This document shows, piece by piece, positions 36,547 through 44,268 of a stretch of 64,000 nucleotides of DNA. Location of the stretch: NCBI RefSeq assembly GCF_036452155.1, contig NZ_JAWJZY010000002.1. One strand, given 5' to 3'. Origin of the DNA: Sorlinia euscelidii. Its GTDB lineage: Bacteria; Pseudomonadota; Alphaproteobacteria; Acetobacterales; Acetobacteraceae. Each line of letters begins with the position of its first letter. The stretch's first letter is position 1. The translations under genes and the position numbers were made by a program. The notes beneath the pieces were generated by a model. That model worked only from the letters and a program-made list of their open reading frames with translations, had not been told where the DNA came from and ran no database searches.

Positions 36547-38146
36547 GATCTAAATGCCACGTCTCCCGAAATCTCTCACCGTTGCGGGACAGGAACGCGG
36601 TGAGCACGTCCGCCATGTCAGGGAGCCGGTCCGGGCCGCGACAACTCACGTCCTCCGGCGTCACGACTCTTCCTGTCGCGATATCGCGCACCGCCAGACT
36701 GCGCTTATCAAAAACCAGTTTAACGCCGTTTTCGATTGAAGCGAAATTGAGCGCGATGTGATTTTCACTTTCCTCGAATATACCGTCGATGCGCGCGGTG
36801 TAACGGCGTAATTCTCCGACCGTCTCCTCCGCGGAAAACCGCTTCTCCACAAATCCGGATGTCACAGCTTCATTTGTGAATGACTGAAGCTGGGCGATAT
36901 TGATCACCATACGCATGATGGCGATGAATTCATCCGCCGCGCGCGCGATATACCGTTGCAAAATGCGCCTATGACGAAGAAGGGGAATAATCAGAGTCGC
37001 TTGCACATGATCCAACCATTGACGGAAGTGCAGGCTCTCCCGCCTGCCCAGCTTCAATTTTTCCACCCGGAAGATTTTCTCACAGAGTTTTGAGAAAAAA
37101 ATGATGTCGGGTTCCTGGAATTTGATGCTGAGACCCATAAGGCGCATGAAGCCATCGATACGCGCCTTCCGGTAATGGCGTCGATAGGCGTCGGCAAGGC
37201 GGCTCCCAACATCGCGCCGGAGAAGGCCGAATTTATGGATCGCGTAAGACATCTCCATGCTGACAAGCGCCGGGTAATAATTTTCATCACTGAATGCGAT
37301 ATGGCCAGGATATAATTTGCGATTCACACCGGGTGGGACGATGCTGCAAAAATTAAGGTCGATCCACGCGCCACCCATTGTCAGATTTGAGGCGGAGAGG
37401 GCACCGTGCATCAGGCCATAAATGCTGGCAAACGCGAATTGCTGCGCCGCACGCATAATGAAGTTTTCCAGCGAACGACGAAAACTGCGTTTTTCGATGG
37501 CGCGGCGGGCGACAATGCGGCATCTCTCCAGATCGTTGAGAAGAAATGGGCGGTGATCCAGCGGCACATAAGCGCGATTTTGCAAAAAATGCGCGGGTCT
37601 GAGAAGGGGCTTGCGGAAAAGCAGCGCCCCTTTGCCGCCCTGTCCTCGCCAGGCAGCAAGGTCCGCTGCCCTCTCATCGAAGACGAAATCAATGCCCGTT
37701 ATGGCGAGGCCGTAGATCGGGCATGCGCCATATGGCAGGATCTTATCAACCAGCATGGAAAAGACGATTTCTATCGCGGCCTGGTCAAGCAGCAGGCCGC
37801 CATATTGGTGCGCGGCACGGCTGGCGATGCCGGCCAGCGGGTTGCGCCCGATACCTTTGATTTGCACGCGGTCATCCAGATTTCCGACCCGCACCCCCCC
37901 ACCATTGTAACTGCCGCCGGTTCCGCCATAACTTTCAGCATTCAGTAAGACGGGCTGTTGCATGAGGTCAAAGGCGCGCGGATGAAAGTAGGGCCCGCCA
38001 ACGCGCGCGACCATATTGCGATTCATGCGCGCCACGATGTCGCTTTGACCCGCTGCCGCGCGTGACGTCCAGATCAGGGAAGCTTCTGAAAGTGGGTGGG
38101 CATGAAATGGTGTGAACGGGAGTTCGCTATCTCGGCTCATGCTCAA
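36536..38146 (-). CDS. SelO-like protein, probable MchC/MceJ-type peptide maturation factor
   Basis: 536 residues. It shows the atypical-kinase pattern of SelO (YdiU) AMPylases: SYNGGGVRVGNLDDRVQIKG with Lys97, IGRNPLAG after it, and GLMHGALSASNLTMGGAWID with His247, Asn254 and Asp263, like HGVMNTDN/IDYG in SelO. Length and position, directly next to a HlyC-like gene, are those I recall for MchC/MceJ of siderophore microcins H47/E492, where the pair attaches a glucosylated catecholate to the C-terminal Ser. Similarity to SelO is a by-eye call; identity as MchC/MceJ is inference. It overlaps the upstream gene by ATGA, so it is part of one operon. Nucleotidylation or acyl-transfer to the peptide C-terminus is the idea to test. 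Confidence 0.6.
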   Translation of the reverse strand: MSMSRDSELPFTPFHAHPLSEASLIWTSRAAAGQSDIVARMNRNMVARVGGPYFHPRAFDLMQQPVLLNAESYGGTGGSYNGGGVRVGNLDDRVQIKGIGRNPLAGIASRAAHQYGGLLLDQAAIEIVFSMLVDKILPYGACPIYGLAITGIDFVFDERAADLAAWRGQGGKGALLFRKPLLRPAHFLQNRAYVPLDHRPFLLNDLERCRIVARRAIEKRSFRRSLENFIMRAAQQFAFASIYGLMHGALSASNLTMGGAWIDLNFCSIVPPGVNRKLYPGHIAFSDENYYPALVSMEMSYAIHKFGLLRRDVGSRLADAYRRHYRKARIDGFMRLMGLSIKFQEPDIIFFSKLCEKIFRVEKLKLGRRESLHFRQWLDHVQATLIIPLLRHRRILQRYIARAADEFIAIMRMVINIAQLQSFTNEAVTSGFVEKRFSAEETVGELRRYTARIDGIFEESENHIALNFASIENGVKLVFDKRSLAVRDIATGRVVTPEDVSCRGPDRLPDMADVLTAFLSRNGERFRETWHLDHVM

Positions 38147-38565
38147 GGCCGCCTATACCGACGTAGCTGCCTCTCGCGAAAAATATATAGGTGGCGTTCC
38201 TCCCGAAACATATTCTTCGGCATTGTCAGCATCAGGGCACAGCGGGAGCGATAATGCGGTAAAATGAAGCAATAAAAGAGGCAAAGATGCGGACCATCAT
38301 CCCACTCATAAATATAAGCAGGCAGAACAGCTTCACGCCGCAGGATTGTCAGACTCTCGCGGCACAGATGGGCCCAACATAGATAACCAATAACGTCACC
38401 CGTCCCATCTGACAGAAAATGAATCTGCTCCGTCATGCAGGAGAACCAGATTCCGTTGCGCAAATTATCCGGAATCTCCGTTTGAGACGCGATATGAAGA
38501 TAGGAGACCCGTCCCATCCGCGTTAATGCATTGTCATCCGGGTTGCCCTCCCGGAGAAGTCTCAT
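38143..38565 (-). CDS. HlyC-like (toxin-activating) acyltransferase, MceI/MchD-type
   Basis: 140 residues, the right size for HlyC-like acyltransferases (about 170 in RTX systems, smaller in microcin ones). Aligned blocks are MGRVSYLHIAS versus LGHVSWLWASS, VIGYLCWAHLCRES versus VAYCSWANLSLEN, YEWDDGPHLCLFYCFILP versus the DWTSGDRKWFIDWIAP block, and LMLTMPKNMFREERHLYIFR near the end. By this alignment the HlyC catalytic His and Asp are not at the expected positions (Glu/Thr and Cys instead), so activity may be altered or the alignment is off by one. In microcin E492/H47 the homologous MceI/MchD works together with the MchC/MceJ protein encoded next to it, as here. Confidence 0.6.
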   Translation of the reverse strand: MRLLREGNPDDNALTRMGRVSYLHIASQTEIPDNLRNGIWFSCMTEQIHFLSDGTGDVIGYLCWAHLCRESLTILRREAVLPAYIYEWDDGPHLCLFYCFILPHYRSRCALMLTMPKNMFREERHLYIFRERQLRRYRRP

Positions 38566-40820
38566 GACGCCGCCTCATTTTTACCCAGGCAAAAGGCATA
38601 TGGGATGATGCGGTCAACGCCATTAATGCCAAGATCGACAAAAGCGCTTTCAGTGACAGCGCCACAGGGGCAGCCCCGCCAGTTTCGTGCCGTGATCAGG
38701 AGCCACATGGTCATGAGCACCGCGCCGGAGGCGGTGTAAAGAAGACGCAGCGCGTGATTGCCCAGCCAGGTCGCACCGCGAGAAAAATCAATGACGGGCA
38801 GGATGATCACGGGGGCGGCGGCCAGCGTGCGTTGGGCGATGACGTCCGACGGAAGCGTCCGGCACACCTCGCGCGACTGGGTCTCGTCAGCGGCGGGCTT
38901 GAATATTGTGCGTGTCACGCGCGCTTCACCATCCTGATGCAGAATGATCAGGGAAAAGAGGCCAGTCTGACACAACGCATGATGAACACGGAAAATCTCG
39001 CTCACCAGCGCCGAGATCTCTGCCATGGTGAGTGGCCCTGCGAGATAGCGTGCACTCTGCCGCTTATCCAGAAGAGCATAAAGGTCCTGACCATACGCAC
39101 CCGTCAGTAACCGCGCCAGATGATCGGCGTCCGGAGGGTAGAAATCAGGCGCATCCTCGCTGATCACCGCTTCCATCAATTGCGAGGTGGTTTGGCTTTC
39201 ATTTGCCTTCGCAGGAGGATGCATGATGTCCAACGTGAAGGAAGGATAATGACGGTCGGACGAGACTTCGAGATCCCGACTGAAATCAACATGCGGGTCG
39301 ACGCGTCTGATGATGAAAGGCTTTTGATGGTCATGCAGAGCGAGGAGCAAAGACGTCATCACGGCACCGCAATCGAGTAGACTGATCCGATACGAGAAAT
39401 CTCCATATTTACGTTGAAGTCGTTCAATGCTGCCGATCACCAGAATCTGCGTCACACCGCGCCCCTCTGATTTTTCAAGGGGCAGGAAGCGCTCACTGAA
39501 ATAAGTGAGTCCTGTATCATGCGCAGTATAAAGATGGAGGCGTCGAATGGCGCGATCAGTCTGCCATTCAGCGACGTAAATGAGGGGTGAGGCGATATTC
39601 CCCCCACTCGGGGTCCGGCTCCGCCCTGTGGTGATGTTCGTGCCGAGGGCCATGTGCAATACGTCACGCAGCATGTCGTCCTGGAGCGCGTCATGGACAT
39701 TATGTCCCTCCGGGGCAGCGCGCGTGACGGGACGGGCTTGGCCGGAGGAAAGAGCGACATTGCGCGGATGGTAATGGCTGAGATAGTCCCGCGCCGACCG
39801 GTAATAAGCGGGTGGCCGCAATGTGGCAGCAAGGTAGAGACGCGTCTTCTCAAAATCTGAAGATCGCGGGACGGACGCCTCCCCACCTATGGGAGGTCGA
39901 TGCGCGGCAACATGGATCGGCAGGTCGTGGGATGTCGGTATCGTGTGCGCCTCGGACGGAAATATCATGCACTTATTGATCGGCAGGAAATCCGTCTTCC
40001 GCGCGGCATGATGACAGGCTGTGATCTCAATATAGTCGAAAACCATCTCTTCAGGGACATCGCTGACATCACTGGCACCGAGGGATTTGAGGTAGCGCAA
40101 AGCGGCTTCAGGATGACAGCCGAAATGCGGGATGAGTAAGGGCCCGATGACATAACCCTTCAGACAGCGCGTCAGGAGAAGAACCGACCGACCTGCATCA
40201 TGACAGGCCGCGATGCCGCGTGCGGCGCCCTCCGCGTCCCTCAAATCGACGTGCCAGATGATAAAATCCAGAGCCCTTCCCGCAATGTCATTAATGCCGC
40301 ACGCGATAAAATGGTGGTTCGGGCGGTCCATGGCCATGTTTCGCAGCATGTCTGACGCCGTCTGGAAGCCGATTTTGCGTGTCTCAAGGATCTGGCCTAA
40401 TGCTTCACCGGAGGATGCGTCGGATTGCTGACTAGCGAGATGACTTAGGTAATTTTTCTCGAAAATCCTGTCATGATCTGCGTCATCGTCTGCGCATCCG
40501 TTTTCCAACATGCATTGCTGGAAGAGCAGGGCCTGCACGCCGAAAATCGCCGTAGGAGAAAATTCCGGATGGTCCTGAATAATCCGGTCGAGCGACCGCC
40601 TGCCATCAAATAACGCCGCGATCCCCGCGACACGATCCCGTAAGTCCGTGCCTCTCAGAGAGAAATGTCCGGCATCACCGATGAAGCCCAATCCGTCCGG
40701 TGGCAGATCGACGACGTCAATCGTCCGGGCGAGGCGGGGAAATTCCGGCAGCATCAACAATAATTCCCGATCACGGGCGTAAGGTGTTGCAAGCTGAAGG
40801 ATGGACCTGTTTTCGATCAT
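38562..40820 (-). CDS. TOMM leader-binding/ThiF-like protein fused to two SagB-type dehydrogenase domains
   Basis: 752 residues from ATG 40820 (MIENRSILQL); the frame is open to 40895 but overlaps the previous gene there. About residues 1-300 look like the E1/RRE (McbB, ocin-ThiF) partner: an N-terminal small domain (DLPPDGLGFIGDAGHF, DGRRSLDRIIQDHPEF) and a Rossmann-like part (RSVLLLTRCLKGYVIGPLLI). The next domain (about 350-560) is SagB-like: SRTPSGGNIASPLIYVAEW and KYGDFSYRISLLDCGAV. The last (about 590-750) is a second nitroreductase-like domain: LLDKRQSARYLAGPLTMAEI and NWRGCPCGAVTESAFVDLG. The dehydrogenase should oxidise azolines to azoles with FMN. Tandem SagB domains fused to the leader-binding part in one chain is unusual. 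ATGA overlap with the HlyC-like gene. Confidence 0.7.
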   Translation of the reverse strand: MIENRSILQLATPYARDRELLLMLPEFPRLARTIDVVDLPPDGLGFIGDAGHFSLRGTDLRDRVAGIAALFDGRRSLDRIIQDHPEFSPTAIFGVQALLFQQCMLENGCADDDADHDRIFEKNYLSHLASQQSDASSGEALGQILETRKIGFQTASDMLRNMAMDRPNHHFIACGINDIAGRALDFIIWHVDLRDAEGAARGIAACHDAGRSVLLLTRCLKGYVIGPLLIPHFGCHPEAALRYLKSLGASDVSDVPEEMVFDYIEITACHHAARKTDFLPINKCMIFPSEAHTIPTSHDLPIHVAAHRPPIGGEASVPRSSDFEKTRLYLAATLRPPAYYRSARDYLSHYHPRNVALSSGQARPVTRAAPEGHNVHDALQDDMLRDVLHMALGTNITTGRSRTPSGGNIASPLIYVAEWQTDRAIRRLHLYTAHDTGLTYFSERFLPLEKSEGRGVTQILVIGSIERLQRKYGDFSYRISLLDCGAVMTSLLLALHDHQKPFIIRRVDPHVDFSRDLEVSSDRHYPSFTLDIMHPPAKANESQTTSQLMEAVISEDAPDFYPPDADHLARLLTGAYGQDLYALLDKRQSARYLAGPLTMAEISALVSEIFRVHHALCQTGLFSLIILHQDGEARVTRTIFKPAADETQSREVCRTLPSDVIAQRTLAAAPVIILPVIDFSRGATWLGNHALRLLYTASGAVLMTMWLLITARNWRGCPCGAVTESAFVDLGINGVDRIIPYAFCLGKNEAAS

Positions 40821-40834
40821 GGTGAACCGACTTT

Positions 40835-41401
40835 TTACACAAGCTGCGAGAAGTCCTGCGATGAGGCGCAGGCGCTGGGCGTGCGGCACGCACATCGGTG
40901 CAGGGGTGAAAATGCCAGTCGCCGCACGCTGCCATCGAAGAAGTGATAAAGAAGGGAATTTTTCCGTGACGCATCCTCATCCCTAACGGCGCGGCGCAGA
41001 ATGGCGGAGAACATGGTGAGGTGCGAGGGCAGGAAGGAACGATAAAATTTGCCGTCCAACGCCGCGCTCTCCTGCGTCCAGAGATGATCTTCCAACGATG
41101 ACATATGCGCGAAAAATTTCCTCTCGAAACAGTGGGCGCATTCCACCGCATGCATGCCTTCCAAGAGCGGACTGGCGGCAATGCTCATTCTGGTCAGAAA
41201 GATGCAGATGAGCTTTTCACCGAGCTGTTCCTGATCAAGCTGCGCGAGATGCGCGGCCTTGCGATAGGATGATGAAATAATGATCGCGCGATCACGCAGG
41301 GCATGATCTGCATCGTCCGGGAAATGCGCACGAAGTGCCTGGCGCATGTGGGTCGCGAACAGGTCTGCATCTTCCATGAAAAACCTCATTTCCGACCTCA
41401 T
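40835..41401 (-). CDS. Conserved-looking small protein of the peptide operon, unknown
   Basis: 188 residues, helical. A CAHC pair (Cys88 and Cys91 in MHAVECAHCFERKFFAH) and a late RCAC (near residue 170) might bind zinc or form disulphides; no other domain is recognised. It starts by ATGA overlap with the YcaO gene and ends 14 bp before the fused dehydrogenase gene, so it is translated as part of the operon. Possible roles are a scaffold for the synthetase or an immunity factor. This is inference from position. Confidence 0.55.
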   Translation of the reverse strand: MRSEMRFFMEDADLFATHMRQALRAHFPDDADHALRDRAIIISSSYRKAAHLAQLDQEQLGEKLICIFLTRMSIAASPLLEGMHAVECAHCFERKFFAHMSSLEDHLWTQESAALDGKFYRSFLPSHLTMFSAILRRAVRDEDASRKNSLLYHFFDGSVRRLAFSPLHRCACRTPSACASSQDFSQLV

Positions 41402-42723
41402 GCGAAGGGTTGGGGCATCGGGTTGACGTCACTTAAGTTGAAGGGCCTTCCCAAAACGGTTTCGGCTTTCTGAAACAGGCGTGGCGTGCCGAGGTAACGC
41501 CCCCGATGCAGGCAGGAAAAAGGCATGAGTTCCGGTATCAGGGCGCGCACAACATGAATCCCGACATCCGCAATGTCGTCAGGCGTGATGTCGCAAAGAT
41601 AGAGGGAGAGCCCTGCCGCCTGAAGCGCGCGGATAAACTCTTTGAGACCCGAAAATGACGGCATGGACGCGCGTAAGGTCGAAAGGCGTACGGACTGTTC
41701 TGTTTTCAGGAGAAAATCAAATGCGTCCATGTGGGATGGCGCGGCCATGTAGAGCGCGCCATCCACAATGGTTGCGCAATCTTCCGGTGATGCGACGGGT
41801 GATTTGGTCAGCACATGGTTCTGAAGGGCAAGCTCCACTGAAAAAACTTCGGAGATCGCTTTCCTGATGCCTTCCACGGGGTCAAGTTTGGTGGCACAGC
41901 CAACCATCGTCGTGATGTCGTCGCGCAGGGGAAATTGCCGGAGGGCGTAGAAACTGGGCACACCGAACTCGCCGTCAGAGGCAAGGATGGTGAGGGGGGA
42001 TGATGTTCTTTGCGATTGGCGGATCGTTTCGGTGATATCGATCGGGATATCGTCATCCAGAATCAGTTTGCGTAAAGGCAATCGTGCAAGCCAGGTCGTG
42101 GCGATGACGTCTCTTTCAATGACTTCGAGGATCGCGGCGAGAATGGCCTTGTCCCGTCGCGTGTGCGCCGCGACGCCGGTGGAAATCGGGAGGCAGAATC
42201 GTTCCGTCTCAAGTGGGTGGCCGACGAAATGGGTCATAATGAGCGGGATGGAGACAATTCTGCGCGTCTGACAGCAAAAACCTTTGACCCATCTGATCTC
42301 AGCGCCAGCATCGTAATGGCCAAGCAGGTCGGGTGATCGGGTCACTTCATCCGCCGAGAAGCGTGGAAATTTGTCAACCGGAATGGCGTCATGAAGTGCG
42401 GCGCCTTTCGCAAGCTTTATATCTCGCGGCGCGCAAACGGCGCTTGCGTAACGCTCGGCACATTCGATGACGGCCTTTAGCGCGGCCTGCTGCGCGGAAA
42501 AATCGGCGCCCCCACCCAGTAACTTGAAGCGGAACTGCCCGAATGTCTGGTCCGCGACCGATTGCCCCGCCCATCTGGCCCGGGACTCTCGAATGTAACC
42601 ATACCGACCGGAGAAAGGATGCCGCCTTAAATCGAGCGGACAGTCTACAATGGGGGCCAGGCTTTCCTCTGTCAGGTTTTTGATGATCCTGACATCATCA
42701 GACGGCCTATTCTGCAATCTCAT
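41398..42723 (-). CDS. YcaO-type azoline cyclodehydratase
   Basis: 441 residues. YcaO enzymes use ATP to activate a backbone amide so that Ser, Thr or Cys can cyclise to an azoline. The ATP-binding glutamates are in KAVIECAERYASA (near residue 90) and AILEVIERDVIATTW (near 200), with FKLLGGGADFS before them and ISTGVAAHTRRDKAI between. The C-terminus NPMPQPFA has the PxPxP tail that marks the TOMM (azole-forming) branch and inserts into the active site. It is the first gene of the modification operon, with its start facing the HlyD gene. RBS GGGGG is weak. Substrates are likely to be the precursor peptides at 35319-35785. Confidence 0.9.
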   Translation of the reverse strand: MRLQNRPSDDVRIIKNLTEESLAPIVDCPLDLRRHPFSGRYGYIRESRARWAGQSVADQTFGQFRFKLLGGGADFSAQQAALKAVIECAERYASAVCAPRDIKLAKGAALHDAIPVDKFPRFSADEVTRSPDLLGHYDAGAEIRWVKGFCCQTRRIVSIPLIMTHFVGHPLETERFCLPISTGVAAHTRRDKAILAAILEVIERDVIATTWLARLPLRKLILDDDIPIDITETIRQSQRTSSPLTILASDGEFGVPSFYALRQFPLRDDITTMVGCATKLDPVEGIRKAISEVFSVELALQNHVLTKSPVASPEDCATIVDGALYMAAPSHMDAFDFLLKTEQSVRLSTLRASMPSFSGLKEFIRALQAAGLSLYLCDITPDDIADVGIHVVRALIPELMPFSCLHRGRYLGTPRLFQKAETVLGRPFNLSDVNPMPQPFA

Positions 42724-42951
42724 TACCCCCGAAACATGTTGTTGTCAGCAAGTTAAAACGCTGGAGATTCAGGCATCTCGGTTAATTTCCGGACTAAATT
42801 GAAGTCCAGATCCGGGAAGGATTTCGATTCATGCGATTCGACATGATATTTTCGTAAGATAACCCTTTTTACGTTGCGCATTTCTATGTAAAACCATTTA
42901 ATTAGTGTGTCATCAAAAATTTTTATTGCAGATTTCCGGCTGAGAATAAAG
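42724..42951. promoter_or_regulatory. Divergent promoter region of modification and export operons
   Basis: About 230 bp, AT-rich, between the YcaO gene (leftward) and the HlyD gene (rightward). Both operons should start here. A short inverted repeat GGACT/AGTCC lies near 42791-42807. No -35/-10 pair with consensus spacing is convincing enough to name. Confidence 0.45.
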
Positions 42952-44268
42952 ATGGCGAAACAGGAATCAAGGCCGCTCTTCCGGCAGGAGGCGCTCCAAT
43001 GGCGTCAGGAAAGCTGGATGGGCGCGACATGCAAATTAGCGCCGATCTCCGGTCAATGGGTCGCGTTGGGGGCGGGCCTGTTCTTTATTTCCATCTGCCT
43101 TTACGGCGCATTCGGCTCCTACACGCGGCGCGTCCATGCGGCGGGCGCGTTGGTGCCGACAGCAGGGCTGGTCGTGACGACGGCCGATCAATCCGGCATC
43201 GTGACGCGGATCCATGTGCGGGAGGGGCAGCATGTTAAAGCGGGGGACCAACTCTTTTCCCTCGATGTGGCACACCGATCACAAATAGACGCGTCGGGAC
43301 GGAACGCTCTTGAAACCCTCCGGGCGCAATACCGGCTTTTACAAGAGAAGCGCCGTCTGGCTGAAAAAGACGCCCCGATCGCGCTCTCTACAATCAAGGC
43401 GCATCTGGCCACGCTTGACAGGCAACGCGCCATGCTGAAGGCGCAGATTGCGCGGGATGAGAAAATCCTGCCCCTTGTTGATCGCGCGACGAAGCAGATG
43501 CAGGATGCGATCGGGACGCGCCTCGTGACGCAGACGCAGTTTCAGAGCCAGCTCAACGTGTATTTCCAGTCATTCAACGTCCATGCGCAGATGGTGAGGG
43601 CACTGATTGACGTTGAAGGGCAAAGATCCGCGGATCAGCTCAAAATCCTGCAACATCCCATTGAATGGGCGCGCCGATTGAACGAAATCGACACGCAACT
43701 GGCGGATTGTCGCCGACAGATCTCTCAGGCAAGCCGGGAGACTGAGGCGATATTGGACGCGCGCATCGCCGGGACGATTGACGGGATGACGTCCTACGTG
43801 GGTCAACGCGTCAGAAATGACCAGCCTTTACTGACCATTCTGCCGGATCACGCCACTTTACTGGCAGAGCTTTTCGTCAGCAGCCGGGCCGTGGGCTTCA
43901 TCCATGTCGGGCAGAAAGTCCTGCTCAAATACGCGCCTTACCCATATCAGCGTTTCGGCCTTTACCGCGGGCGCGTCGTGGAAGTCACGCGGTCCCCGTT
44001 ACAGGCACCCTTCCCGATAATGTCGCAGAAAGGGGGCGTGCCGCCGGAGGCACGCGACGCGGACCAATATCGTATCCGCGTCAGGCCGGAGCGCGACATT
44101 GCCATGGTCGATGGCAGGCGGGAGAAATTGCAGCCCGGCATGAAGCTGGAGGCGGAGATCGCGGTGGATCACCGCCGCCTTTACCAGTGGCTTCTCGACC
44201 CCTTTATTTCCACCGCCGCGAAGCTGCGGCAGATCTCCCAAAGGGATGGAGGGGGCGTGACGACGTGA
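42952..44268 (+). CDS. HlyD/CvaA-type membrane fusion protein
   Basis: 438 residues from ATG 42952 (MAKQESRPLFRQEAL, the usual start of bacteriocin-type fusion proteins); an upstream GTG 42907 is less likely. One membrane segment near residues 25-45 (GQWVALGAGLFFISICLYGA), then the lipoyl/biotin-like half (IVTRIHVREGQHVKAGDQLF), a long coiled coil (KRRLAEKDAPIALSTIKAHL onward), the second lipoyl half (IAGTIDGMTSYVGQRV) and a beta-barrel domain. It bridges the ABC exporter and an outer-membrane TolC-type channel that is not in this window. GTGA overlap with the next gene shows they work as a pair, as CvaA/CvaB or MchE/MchF do. Confidence 0.85.
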   Translation: MAKQESRPLFRQEALQWRQESWMGATCKLAPISGQWVALGAGLFFISICLYGAFGSYTRRVHAAGALVPTAGLVVTTADQSGIVTRIHVREGQHVKAGDQLFSLDVAHRSQIDASGRNALETLRAQYRLLQEKRRLAEKDAPIALSTIKAHLATLDRQRAMLKAQIARDEKILPLVDRATKQMQDAIGTRLVTQTQFQSQLNVYFQSFNVHAQMVRALIDVEGQRSADQLKILQHPIEWARRLNEIDTQLADCRRQISQASRETEAILDARIAGTIDGMTSYVGQRVRNDQPLLTILPDHATLLAELFVSSRAVGFIHVGQKVLLKYAPYPYQRFGLYRGRVVEVTRSPLQAPFPIMSQKGGVPPEARDADQYRIRVRPERDIAMVDGRREKLQPGMKLEAEIAVDHRRLYQWLLDPFISTAAKLRQISQRDGGGVTT

